Assembly: GCF_001305855.1 (NCBI RefSeq) | Contig: NZ_LIXZ01000016.1 | Location: forward strand, 1,931 to 65,930 | From: Rossellomorea vietnamensis | GTDB lineage: Bacteria > Bacillota > Bacilli > Bacillales > Bacillaceae_B | Length of the DNA stretch: 64,000 nt | Direction: 5' to 3' | In this document: piece by piece, positions 1 through 7,983 of the stretch | Layout of the letters: each line of letters starts with the position of its first letter | Position numbering within the stretch: position 1 is the first letter of the stretch | Program-made: the position numbers and the translations under genes | The notes under the pieces: generated by a model | The model's database searches: none | Told to the model about the DNA's origin: nothing | Seen by the model: only the letters and a program-made list of their open reading frames with translations

Positions 1-8
1 TACATATA

Positions 9-57
9 ACGTCATATGACGTATTATAATTATCAATATGATGTCACATAACATCAT
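9..57 (+). promoter_or_regulatory. frl operator array with four half-sites
   Basis: A perfect palindrome ACGTCATATGACGT lies at 9-22. A second inverted repeat, ATGATGT-N6-ACATCAT, lies at 38-57. All four half-sites match ATGAYGT. The two inner copies are 22 bp apart and the outer ones 42 bp apart, close to whole helical turns. A TATAAT box at 25-30 sits between the two palindromes, so a bound regulator would cover the promoter. The likely ligand-responsive protein is the GntR/HutC regulator encoded in the same operon (inference). Confidence 0.6.
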
Positions 58-78
58 AAAATCTCGGAGGTGCTTTTC

Positions 79-1104
79 ATGACACATTCATTATCTCAAT
101 CAGCTATCAAAAATAATGGAAAGGTGGGAATGAAACAAGAACATGTTAATCAGATCCAAAACGCCATTAGCGCAATTGAGAAGAAAAATATTCAAAATGT
201 ATTTTTCGTCGCTTGCGGCGGATCAATGGCATCCTTATCGTTTGGTGACTACTTCGTTACGAAAGATACTGGAAAACCAAGCTTCGTTTATACTTCTAAC
301 GAATTTGTCCATTCCGAACCTAAAGGGTTAAATGAAAACAGTCTGGTTATCTTGCGTTCTCACTCTGGAACAACACCGGAAACAGTCAAAGCAGCTACAT
401 ATGCCAGAAATATTGGTGCTGTCACTGTTGCCATCTCTATGGATACGGAATCCCCGCTTTGCAAAGAAGCAGAATACGTCCTTCACTACAATTACAAAGA
501 TGGATCAAATGCCATCGATGGAGAAATCGGTATTTATTACACATTTATTTTCAAATTGTTAAAAACCCTTACAGGTGACGAAAAGTATGATCGAGGAATT
601 GAACAGTTAAGCAATCTTGAAGGATTAATCGAAACGAATCAGGAGAAGCATAATGAGGCGGCTTTTGAATTCGGTAAGCGGAATAAGAGAGAGAAAACCA
701 TTTATACGATGGCAAGCGGCGCTTATTACCACCATGCATACTCATTCACCAGCTGTCTGCTGATGGAAATGTTATGGATCAACTCAAATGCGATTCATTC
801 AGGTGAATACTTCCACGGGCCGTTTGAAATCACGGATTATGATGTTCCATTCCTGTTGATTGTAGGTGAGGGTCCAAGTAAGCCTTTAGATCAGCGTGCG
901 CTGGATTTCGTCACAAAATACAGTGAGAAAGTAGAAGTGGTGGACGTCAGCAAATTCGATTACAGCGGTGTGGATGATGATTTGAAAGAGTATTTTGGTC
1001 CAGCCCTGGCAGGTCCTGTCATGCGCCTGTATGCAGATGGTTTGGCCGAACATACTGGCCACCCGTTGTCTGTTAGAAGATACATGTGGAAAATGGAGTA
1101 TTAA
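79..1104 (+). CDS. frlB: Fructosamine-6-phosphate deglycase, SIS family
   Basis: The enzyme cleaves fructosamine 6-phosphate (from glycated amino acids such as fructoselysine) to glucose 6-phosphate and the free amino acid in the cytoplasm. It has two SIS domains. The first carries CGGSMASLSF and the Ser/Thr-rich phosphate loop RSHSGTTPETVKAA; the second carries TMASGAYYHHAYS and EYFHGPFEI. Line-by-line similarity to B. subtilis FrlB (recalled, not searched) runs through the C-terminal RRYMWKMEY. No glutaminase domain is present, which separates it from GlmS. ATG at 79 is chosen because GGAGG at 66-70 is 8 nt upstream; the GTG at 70 overlaps that SD. It is the first gene of the frl operon. 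Confidence 0.9.
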   Translation: MTHSLSQSAIKNNGKVGMKQEHVNQIQNAISAIEKKNIQNVFFVACGGSMASLSFGDYFVTKDTGKPSFVYTSNEFVHSEPKGLNENSLVILRSHSGTTPETVKAATYARNIGAVTVAISMDTESPLCKEAEYVLHYNYKDGSNAIDGEIGIYYTFIFKLLKTLTGDEKYDRGIEQLSNLEGLIETNQEKHNEAAFEFGKRNKREKTIYTMASGAYYHHAYSFTSCLLMEMLWINSNAIHSGEYFHGPFEITDYDVPFLLIVGEGPSKPLDQRALDFVTKYSEKVEVVDVSKFDYSGVDDDLKEYFGPALAGPVMRLYADGLAEHTGHPLSVRRYMWKMEY

Positions 1105-1163
1105 TTGTTATTCACTTGGTGTAAAATCTATTAAAAAATAACGGTATGGATGAGGGGATAATA

Positions 1164-2441
1164 GTGAAAAAAATGTTGAGCTTTCTACTAGTAGGCTTTA
1201 CCGCTGCCAGTCTTCTGGCAGGTTGCAACTCATCTGAATCAAGTTCCGCATCTAAAGAAGGGGAGGTCGTTATTGATTTCTTTCACCGTTGGCCAAATGA
1301 GCCCAGAAAATCATTCTATGATGAGAAAATCAAAGAGTTTGAAGAATCGCATCCTGGTGTCACCATTAATGTCGATTCTGTTTTAAATGACTCTTATAAA
1401 GAAAAGGTTAGAGTTTTAGTATCAAATGATGGCCTGCCTGATATTTTCTCTTCATGGTCAGACTCTTTTGCTGAAAATCTAGTCAGCTCTGGCAGGATAA
1501 AAGAACTAGATGATATCATTAGTGAAGATCAAGAATGGAGCGGGAATATTCTTGAATCCCAGTATCAAGGGTTTACCTTTGATGATAAAACATATGGTAT
1601 TCCTTTCACAGTAGATGGAAAAGCCTTCTTCTACAACAAAGAAATCTTTGAAAAAAATAATATTGAGGTTCCAAAGACTTACGATGAGATGCTTAAAGCA
1701 TTGGATCAATTAAAGTCGGCTGGCTATGAAACTCCTCTTGTTGAAGGATTAACAAATGCGTGGGCTATTTCCCACTATATGGGGACGATCTTTGACCGCG
1801 TAGTGGATCCTGAAATCCGCGAGGCAGACTATAAGCTGGAAAGTGATTCACCTTATACTGATGAAGGATATATTAAAGGGTTAGAGATGTTCCAAGAGCT
1901 GACGGATTATATGGGAGAAGTCTCCACTGCCATTGATCATGAAGCTGCACGTAATATGTTTGCTGCTGGAGAAGTGCCGGTTCTCTATATGCAGTTTGCT
2001 GAAGTAGGGTTGGTTCAAGAGATTGGGGATGTAGAAATTGGTTTCTTCAACTTCCCTGAAGTAACGGATGGAGAAGGACGAGCGGATTCCCTGACGGGGG
2101 CTCCTGAAGGCTGGATGCTTAGCAAAGATGCTCCTGAAGAAGCGGTTGAATTCCTGAAATTCTTGACTTCTGAGGAAACAGCCCAGGAATTTACGAAAGC
2201 AGACGGCCAATTAAATGCCGTGAAAAATGGTGTCACCGAAGAGAATACGAGTCCTACCAGCTATGAAGCGTATCAAATTGTGTTAGACGCATCCAATACA
2301 GCACCATGGTTTGATAATGCGGTTGATATTTCGATTGCGGATATCTTCATGCGAGGCGGTCAGGAACTCGCAACGAAACAAAAAACACCAAAAGATATTA
2401 TGAAAGAGGTTCAAACTGAAGCAGCGAAAATGAGTGAGTAA
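1164..2441 (+). CDS. frlO: Fructosamine ABC transporter, substrate-binding lipoprotein
   Basis: Extracellular lipoprotein that would capture glycated amino acids for the FrlNM permease. The N terminus is a lipoprotein signal (VKKMLSFLLVGF, lipobox LLAGC) followed by a Ser/Glu-rich linker and a type 1 solute-binding fold (PNEPRKSFYDEKIKEFEESH, TVDGKAFFYNKEIFEKNNI). GTG at 1164 is chosen because GAGGGG at 1152-1157 lies 6 nt upstream; the ATG at 1146 would add residues ahead of the signal peptide. It lies 59 nt after frlB and is followed by a stem-loop before the permease genes. No ATPase gene is present; in B. subtilis the shared ATPase MsmX serves this transporter. Confidence 0.85.
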   Translation: MKKMLSFLLVGFTAASLLAGCNSSESSSASKEGEVVIDFFHRWPNEPRKSFYDEKIKEFEESHPGVTINVDSVLNDSYKEKVRVLVSNDGLPDIFSSWSDSFAENLVSSGRIKELDDIISEDQEWSGNILESQYQGFTFDDKTYGIPFTVDGKAFFYNKEIFEKNNIEVPKTYDEMLKALDQLKSAGYETPLVEGLTNAWAISHYMGTIFDRVVDPEIREADYKLESDSPYTDEGYIKGLEMFQELTDYMGEVSTAIDHEAARNMFAAGEVPVLYMQFAEVGLVQEIGDVEIGFFNFPEVTDGEGRADSLTGAPEGWMLSKDAPEEAVEFLKFLTSEETAQEFTKADGQLNAVKNGVTEENTSPTSYEAYQIVLDASNTAPWFDNAVDISIADIFMRGGQELATKQKTPKDIMKEVQTEAAKMSE

Positions 2442-2449
2442 AAAGGAGG

Positions 2450-2473
2450 GCCCTGACATTCGGGTGTCGGGGC
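2450..2473 (+). terminator. Intercistronic stem-loop frlO/frlN
   Basis: GCCCTGACA (2450-2458) pairs with TGTCGGGGC (2465-2473) across a 6-nt loop, followed by TTTCTC. The T tract is poor, so it probably attenuates or protects mRNA rather than stopping it. This would give more binding protein than permease (inference). Confidence 0.55.
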
Positions 2474-2504
2474 TTTCTCATTATCGTGAAAGAGGGTGAC
2501 ACAC

Positions 2505-3389
2505 ATGAATGTTAAAAAAATGTCTATTACGCCAATTTTATTCCTTCTGCCAACCGTCCTATTTTTAGGTATTTTCATTTACATACCACTCATTCAAAAC
2601 TTTTATAACAGCTTCTTTGATTTCAATGTGTTTTCAGATTCAAAAGAGTTTGTCGGTTTAAGTAATATAAAAGAATTGTTCCGGGATGATGTGGTCGGGA
2701 TCGCATTCTTGAACAATGTGAAATATGGAGCGATATCGGTGATCTTTCAGATATTTTTTGCCTTGATACTGGCAAGTATTTTAGAAGATAAGTTGTTTCG
2801 GAGAGTCGCTCCAGCACTGAGGGTCATTTATTTTATTCCTGTTATGATCTCCATTTCGGTCATCGCGCTGTTGTTTGGCTTTGTATATAATCCGCAAATC
2901 GGTTTGTTAAACAGTTTTCTGGAGTTAATCGGACTCGGTGACCTTGCAAAACCCTGGCTTGGCAACTCCACGACTGCTATCTACAGTGTTATTGCCATGT
3001 CACAATGGCAGAGTATCGGCTTGATCACGATGCTGTTCATTGTCGCTATCCAAAAAATACCTGCTGAATTGTATGAAGCCTCCCACATAGATGGTGCCGG
3101 GAAAGTCCGTCAGTTCTTTCACATTACACTCCCTCAAGTAAAGGAAACCATGTTTGTCAATTTGCTGATTACTGTCACTGGTTCCATCCTGGTCTTTAAT
3201 GAACCCTATATTCTAACCAATGGCGGACCTGGCAACAGTTCGATGACACTAGCCGTCCATATGTATCAAAATGGATTCTTTAAGGACAATATGGGGTATG
3301 CTTCTTCAATCGCTACACTGATGTTTTTGTTGTCAGCGATCTTTGCATTAGTCCAGATCAAAGTGTCTAAAACAGGAAAGGAGGATTGA
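2505..3389 (+). CDS. frlN: Fructosamine ABC transporter permease
   Basis: Inner-membrane permease of the sugar CUT1 type (MalF-like), with about six hydrophobic segments starting with TPILFLLPTVLFLGIFIYIP. The EAA loop that contacts the ATPase reads EASHIDGAGKVRQFFHITLP. ATG at 2505 is chosen because AGAGGGTG at 2491-2498 precedes it; the GTG at 2496 falls inside that SD. It pairs with the next gene to form the membrane channel and takes substrate from the upstream lipoprotein. Confidence 0.85.
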   Translation: MNVKKMSITPILFLLPTVLFLGIFIYIPLIQNFYNSFFDFNVFSDSKEFVGLSNIKELFRDDVVGIAFLNNVKYGAISVIFQIFFALILASILEDKLFRRVAPALRVIYFIPVMISISVIALLFGFVYNPQIGLLNSFLELIGLGDLAKPWLGNSTTAIYSVIAMSQWQSIGLITMLFIVAIQKIPAELYEASHIDGAGKVRQFFHITLPQVKETMFVNLLITVTGSILVFNEPYILTNGGPGNSSMTLAVHMYQNGFFKDNMGYASSIATLMFLLSAIFALVQIKVSKTGKED

Positions 3390-3391
3390 AG

Positions 3392-4279
3392 ATGAAACTA
3401 GAAAATCTTGCAACTGAAAAACCAATTGTACCGGCTGCCCAAAGAAACTACATGCCGCTCAAAACACGTATATCCAGAAACATCGTTTTTCTTGGATTAT
3501 TGATTTTCGCCTTGATGATTCTATACCCGCTTTTTTGGATGTTTGTCTCTTCTTTTAAAAGTTATCAGGAAATTTATACAAATGTTTGGGCACTTCCGAG
3601 TGAATGGCATTTTGAAAATTACGCATCGGCCTGGGAAAATGGGATTCAAAACTACTTCTTGAATAGTGCGTATGTTACTGGTTTTTCAATCCTCCTTACG
3701 GTGATGTCAGGTACGATGGCTGCCTTTGTTCTTGCCCGGTACCGGAACCGCTGGATTGATGCAGCTCTTCTATTCATCATTGGCGGTTTAATGATGAATC
3801 CGGAGGTTGCTCTCATTCCTTTGTTTGAGATTCTAACATTCTTTAACTTAATTGATACGAGATGGGCGTTAATTTTAACGTATGTGGCTTACCGGCTTCC
3901 TCTTACGATTATCCTCATCCGCGCTTTTTTCATCACTGTACCAAAAGAACTATCAGAATCTGCTTTGATTGATGGATGCAGCGAGTTTGGGATCTATTGG
4001 AGGATTTACTTGCCTTTGTCCATCCCGATCGTCATTACTTCCGTCATTATTAACGCCTTCTATGCATGGAATGAGTTTTTATTTGCGACTGTCTTTATCA
4101 ATTCCAGTGAATTGAAAACGATTCCATCCGGTTTGATGGTCTTCAGGGATGCTTTAAGAACCGATTGGGGTGTCTTATTATCTGGAATGGTGATTGCATC
4201 AGTACCGATGGTTATTCTATTGATTGTTCTACAAAAATATTTAGTGCGAGGCTTATCAGAAGGCTCGGTGAAAGGATAG
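3392..4279 (+). CDS. frlM: Fructosamine ABC transporter permease
   Basis: Second CUT1-type permease (MalG-like). It has a cytoplasmic N-terminal stretch, then FLGLLIFALMILYPLFWMF as the first membrane segment. The EAA loop reads ESALIDGCSEFGIYWRIYLP, and the C terminus is the usual short tail after the last helix. The start ATG at 3392 comes 2 nt after the frlN stop, with AAGGAGG ending 8 nt before it, so the two permeases are probably translated in a coupled way. Confidence 0.85.
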   Translation: MKLENLATEKPIVPAAQRNYMPLKTRISRNIVFLGLLIFALMILYPLFWMFVSSFKSYQEIYTNVWALPSEWHFENYASAWENGIQNYFLNSAYVTGFSILLTVMSGTMAAFVLARYRNRWIDAALLFIIGGLMMNPEVALIPLFEILTFFNLIDTRWALILTYVAYRLPLTIILIRAFFITVPKELSESALIDGCSEFGIYWRIYLPLSIPIVITSVIINAFYAWNEFLFATVFINSSELKTIPSGLMVFRDALRTDWGVLLSGMVIASVPMVILLIVLQKYLVRGLSEGSVKG

Positions 4280-4285
4280 AAACCT

Positions 4286-5101
4286 ATGAAACTAATTACG
4301 ATTGGTGACAATGTTGTAGACTGCTATTTGGATCGAAACGAATATTTTCCGGGCGGGAATTGTGTGAATGTCGCTGTAAATGCGAAACGTAATGGCGCAA
4401 GCACGGTTGCTTATATTGGTATTTTTGCTACAGATGGACCTGCTGATCATATAAAGGCAGCACTGCAGGGAGAAGGGGTAGACTTCCGATTCTCACGGGA
4501 GGCTATCGGCATTACCGGTCAGCCGAAAGTGGCGCTTACAGAAGAGAACGACAGGGTATTTGTCGGCGGACCTAAAGACACTGTCCAACATCGCTTTAAA
4601 ATCCAGCTTATTCCGGAAGAAGTGGACTACCTTAAACAATTCGACCTGTGCCATGTAAGCTGCTATTCTTCCATGGAAAGTGAACTGGATAAGATTTCGA
4701 AAGAGATTAAGATATCGTATGATTTTTCAAATCGAAAAGATCTGGACTATATCTCTTCTATTGCCCCGTATGTATCTTATGCTTTCTTCTCGGCTGCAGA
4801 ATTATCACAAACAGAACTGAATGAATTTGTTGAAAGCCTTGCACCGTTTGGCTTTGAAATAATCGGGTTGACACGGGGAGGGGAGCCTGCGGTATTTGTT
4901 CATAATCAAACCATCTACAAACAAACATTGCACAGCATAGAAGTGGTCGATACAATGGGGGCAGGGGACAGCCTGATTGCAGGTTTTCTAACCGAATATG
5001 TGAAGAGTAACGACATCGAAAAGGCAATTGAAAAAGGGACAGTCTCAGCTGAAAACACATGTCAAGTATATGGAGGATTTGGCTACCCTGCAAAAATGTA
5101 A
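4286..5101 (+). CDS. frlD: Fructosamine kinase, PfkB family
   Basis: ATP-dependent kinase that phosphorylates imported fructosamines at C6, producing the FrlB substrate. It has the PfkB signatures: an N-terminal GGNCVNVAVNAKRNGAS substrate/lid region and the C-terminal DTMGAGDSLIAGF, whose Asp is the catalytic base. At 271 residues it is short for PfkB kinases but normal for FrlD. It starts 6 nt after frlM. Assignment to fructosamines rests on the operon partners; the sequence alone would also fit a general ribokinase-family sugar kinase. Confidence 0.85.
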   Translation: MKLITIGDNVVDCYLDRNEYFPGGNCVNVAVNAKRNGASTVAYIGIFATDGPADHIKAALQGEGVDFRFSREAIGITGQPKVALTEENDRVFVGGPKDTVQHRFKIQLIPEEVDYLKQFDLCHVSCYSSMESELDKISKEIKISYDFSNRKDLDYISSIAPYVSYAFFSAAELSQTELNEFVESLAPFGFEIIGLTRGGEPAVFVHNQTIYKQTLHSIEVVDTMGAGDSLIAGFLTEYVKSNDIEKAIEKGTVSAENTCQVYGGFGYPAKM

Positions 5102-5166
5102 TTCATTTTATTTCAACCGTGGTTCATGTATAATTATTGTAAAATTGAGATATTGAGGCGTTGACA

Positions 5167-5901
5167 ATGGAAAAAGACAATCTACAGCATTATTTATATG
5201 AAGAAATCATGACTGGTCTTAAACAATATATTGATAACAAGGGATTAAAAGAAGGAGATCGAATCCCCACTGAAAAAGAGCTGGGAGATTTATTTAATGC
5301 CAGCCGGATATCCATCAGACGTGCCATCAAGGAATTAGTGGAGGAAGGTACGCTGAAAATTGTCAGAGGTAAAGGAACATTTGTAAGCGCTCCACGAAAA
5401 GAAATTCATCTGTTGGATTTGCAAGGTTTTTCAGAAGGGCTGACGACCGATAATGATACCATCACGAAAGATGTCATTTCCATCCAGAGAGTGAATAGTA
5501 ATGAGGATTTAGACCGGATTTTTGAAAAGCGATACGATGAATATATAGAACTGGTAAGAAAAGTTTATCGCAATGACCAGGAGTTAAGTCTGGACTTTGC
5601 CTATTTACCGACAGACCTTTATCCTGGCATCGAAGAAAAAATTACGCCTGAAAGTTCAACCTTCGCCATCATTCATGATGATTATGGAGTAAAGTTTAAA
5701 AGAGTAAATAAGAACTTGGAGTTTGTTCATCCCGATGAAGAACTGCAAAGACACTTAAAGGTGAATAGCTTAAATTTGCTCGTATCGGTGGATAAAGTGA
5801 TCTTCGGGGAAAATGATGCTCCTGTCCATTACTCCAAATACTATTTAATTGCGGAACGGGTGAAATTGAGTTTGGAACATATTATAGACCAAAACGAATA
5901 A
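5167..5901 (+). CDS. frlR: GntR/HutC-family regulator of the frl operon
   Basis: Transcription regulator with an N-terminal winged helix (roughly residues 10-75; GDRIPTEKELGDLFNASRIS and the wing GTLKIVRGKGTFVS) and a C-terminal UTRA ligand-binding domain ending in SKYYLIAERVKLSLEH. ATG at 5167 is chosen over the TTG at 5161 because GAGG at 5155-5158 is 8 nt upstream. A TATAAT-like box near 5129-5134 could give it its own promoter. It lies in line with the structural genes; in B. subtilis the regulator is not inside the operon. Probable operator: the half-site array at 9-57. Confidence 0.8.
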   Translation: MEKDNLQHYLYEEIMTGLKQYIDNKGLKEGDRIPTEKELGDLFNASRISIRRAIKELVEEGTLKIVRGKGTFVSAPRKEIHLLDLQGFSEGLTTDNDTITKDVISIQRVNSNEDLDRIFEKRYDEYIELVRKVYRNDQELSLDFAYLPTDLYPGIEEKITPESSTFAIIHDDYGVKFKRVNKNLEFVHPDEELQRHLKVNSLNLLVSVDKVIFGENDAPVHYSKYYLIAERVKLSLEHIIDQNE

Positions 5902-5916
5902 AAGAGGGTGAAGGGA

Positions 5917-6591
5917 ATGTATAAAGCAGTTATTTTTGATTTTGATGGACTGATCTTAGATACGGAAACCCTTCATGTGGAAATATTTCAAGAAATGTTT
6001 AATGACCATGGTCTTGTATTTCCTTATGCCGATTGGATTGAACATATCGGTACAAAAAGCACATTCACTATCTTTGATCTATTAGAAAGGGAACTTGCCT
6101 CGGTGAAGGTCGACCGTGAGCTGTTGAAAGCCCAAAACCAGCAGAAATTTTCAGAACGGGTACGCGTGCTCGAGGCACGGCCGGGGGTCCTTGAATACTT
6201 GAAGGGCGCTAAATCCGAAGGACTAAGGATTGGACTGGCATCAAGCTCGAACAGAAAGTGGGTCACGGAACATTTAACGAACCTTGATCTGACCGATTAT
6301 TTTGAAACAATCAGAACGGCAGACGATGTTGAATTCGTAAAGCCAGATCCTGCTTTATATAAGCTTGCAGCAGAAGACTTAAATGTATCGCCTTCAGAGT
6401 GCATTGCCTTTGAAGATTCTGCAAATGGGGCATCGGCTGCTGTGGAGGCAGGTTTAACATGTATCATTGTCCCTAATCAAACGACCCGGGAACTTGAATT
6501 TCCAACTGTGAAACACAGGTTAAACTCCATGAGTGACGTATCTTTCTATCAACTGCTGGGCGAAATGAATATACATTTTAGTAAGGATTAA
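5917..6591 (+). CDS. HAD-superfamily phosphatase, YhcW/beta-PGM-like
   Basis: Cytoplasmic HAD hydrolase with a helical cap. Motif I is FDFDGLILDTE (two Asp, nucleophile and acid/base), motif II is the Ser in LASSSNRKWV, the conserved Lys is in VKPDPALYKLA, and the metal-binding motif is AFEDSANGASAA. The length (224 aa) is typical of YhcW-like phosphatases. ATG at 5917 has GAGGG 8 nt upstream. It starts 15 nt after frlR and closes the operon, so it may remove phosphate from a sugar-phosphate by-product of fructosamine breakdown. The substrate cannot be read from sequence. Confidence 0.75.
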   Translation: MYKAVIFDFDGLILDTETLHVEIFQEMFNDHGLVFPYADWIEHIGTKSTFTIFDLLERELASVKVDRELLKAQNQQKFSERVRVLEARPGVLEYLKGAKSEGLRIGLASSSNRKWVTEHLTNLDLTDYFETIRTADDVEFVKPDPALYKLAAEDLNVSPSECIAFEDSANGASAAVEAGLTCIIVPNQTTRELEFPTVKHRLNSMSDVSFYQLLGEMNIHFSKD

Positions 6592-6728
6592 TTATTTGTT
6601 GGCAGCTGATGGATCTGCTCTTTTTTGATTGCGGAAGAGAGGGGGGCTCATGCTTTTGAAGAAAAATATCCTTTAAGAGGTAGAGAATGTCGAAGTATAG
6701 GGTCATTCCGTCATTATCTATAACAACC

Positions 6729-6763
6729 AAAGCCTGTAACCAAAAAGGTCACAGGCTTTTTAA
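6729..6763. terminator. Bidirectional terminator between frl operon and NMO gene
   Basis: AAAGCCTGT (6729-6737) pairs with ACAGGCTTT (6751-6759), with T-rich sequence on the plus side and the matching A-rich sequence at the other side. It serves the plus-strand frl operon. The minus-strand NMO reading frame runs into it and stops at 6749. Confidence 0.8.
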
Positions 6764-7918
6764 TTTCTTGATTTTAGTTACGGGGAACCATAAGGAAGGC
6801 TCTCTTGCTTCCGAAGCACAAGAACCGTCCCTGTGCTTATGCAAATTAAGATTGATTTTTTTTACATCTTCTATGATCGATTGAATCAATTTTTTGACCG
6901 TTTGATTTTTAGCTAATCTTGGACTTTGTCCGGACCAGAGCGACATAAACTCAGTGTTTTTCTGAATAGCAGAAGCTTTTCGTATATCTTGGGTCAAGAC
7001 ATTTTGGATAGGGAAATCTGGCAAAAAGCGTTCGTGTATTTTCATCTCTGTGATAAACCGGTTCTCAATTCCCCTTGCCCATTTTCCGGAGAATGAACGT
7101 GTCAATACCGTCTGGTCTTCATGAGCGTTGAGAATCGCTGCTTTATGCGTTTCCTGCGCTCCACTTTCCTCACAAGTCAGAAAAGCGGTACCCATTTGAA
7201 CCCCTTTTGCTCCTAAACAAAAGGAAGCCATCAGCCCTCTTCCATCCATTATGCCTCCGGCTGCAATAACCGGGATGCTTACTTGATCGACCACCTGTGG
7301 AACCAAAGACATCAAACCTATAAGCTTTTCTTGATTACCATCCATAAAACTCCCCCGGTGCCCACCGGCTTCGCTTCCTTGCACGACGATGGCATCCATT
7401 CCAGCTTTTTCATTTTCAATCGCTTCTTCGACAGTCGTAGCGGTTCCAATCAAGAATACGTTGTTTCGTTTTAAGTCAGCGATGATTTCCTTTGATGGAA
7501 TGCCGAATGTAAATGAACAAATGGGCACTTTCTCTCCAATTACCACCTGGATGTGATCAGTAAATACTTCCTGGACACCATCTGTTGCCGGAAAGTCAAA
7601 TTGTTCTTTTGGAGACAGAGTTAATTGATTTCGAATCGACTGGAGTGCATGGTTAGCCGAGCTGACTTCCCCTTCTATCAAATCAAATTCTTCAGGGACA
7701 AATAGGCTAACCCCAAAAGGTTTGTCGGTTAATTGGTTTATTTCCCTAACCTGTTCACGAGCTTGGTGCGGCGTCAAGTAGCCGGCTCCAATCATACCCA
7801 GACCCCCCGCATTTGAGACTTCTGCCACTAATTTTGATGTTGTTACTCCTCCGGCCATAGGAGCTTGTATGATGGGATATTCTATTTTCAAGAGTTCAGT
7901 AAGCGCATTTGATAACAT
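6749..7918 (-). CDS. Nitronate monooxygenase (2-nitropropane dioxygenase family) with repeat-derived tail
   Basis: FMN-dependent TIM-barrel oxidase that detoxifies propionate 3-nitronate and related nitronates. Visible motifs: PIIQAPMAGGVTTSKLVAEV at the N terminus, VQGSEAGGHRG (phosphate loop) and VIAAGGIMDGRGLMA. ATG at 7918 is preferred: AGAGG lies 9 nt upstream, while the ATG at 7927 abuts it. The protein has 389 residues; relatives such as B. subtilis YrpB are about 350. The extra C terminus (KHRDGSCASEAREPSLWF) is a translation of the GGGACGGTTC repeat pair at 6784-6838, and the last residues read the terminator stem. Confidence 0.8.
   Translation of the reverse strand: MLSNALTELLKIEYPIIQAPMAGGVTTSKLVAEVSNAGGLGMIGAGYLTPHQAREQVREINQLTDKPFGVSLFVPEEFDLIEGEVSSANHALQSIRNQLTLSPKEQFDFPATDGVQEVFTDHIQVVIGEKVPICSFTFGIPSKEIIADLKRNNVFLIGTATTVEEAIENEKAGMDAIVVQGSEAGGHRGSFMDGNQEKLIGLMSLVPQVVDQVSIPVIAAGGIMDGRGLMASFCLGAKGVQMGTAFLTCEESGAQETHKAAILNAHEDQTVLTRSFSGKWARGIENRFITEMKIHERFLPDFPIQNVLTQDIRKASAIQKNTEFMSLWSGQSPRLAKNQTVKKLIQSIIEDVKKINLNLHKHRDGSCASEAREPSLWFPVTKIKKLKSL
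6784..6838 (-). repeat. GGGACGGTTC repeat pair inside the NMO reading frame
   Basis: On the minus strand, GAAGCACAGGGACGGTTC..GTGCTTC (6838-6812) is followed directly by a diverged inverted copy (6812-6784). The usual spacer between the arms is missing here. It is type A (GAAGCA arms) and is translated as part of the upstream gene. Confidence 0.8.
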
Positions 7919-7983
7919 CGATATCATCCTCTCGTTTGAACTTCATTTTACTTTCAGTCATTTTTTTCTACAGACAAACTGAC

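Noticed and set aside
5101-5166. FrlR operator copy in front of frlR
   Set aside because: No ATGAYGT half-site is present in the interval; only a TATAAT-like box was found.
6592-6640. Possible second terminator GCAG..CTGC TCTTTTTT after the HAD gene
   Set aside because: The stem is only 4 bp; the strong stem at 6729 is the better candidate.
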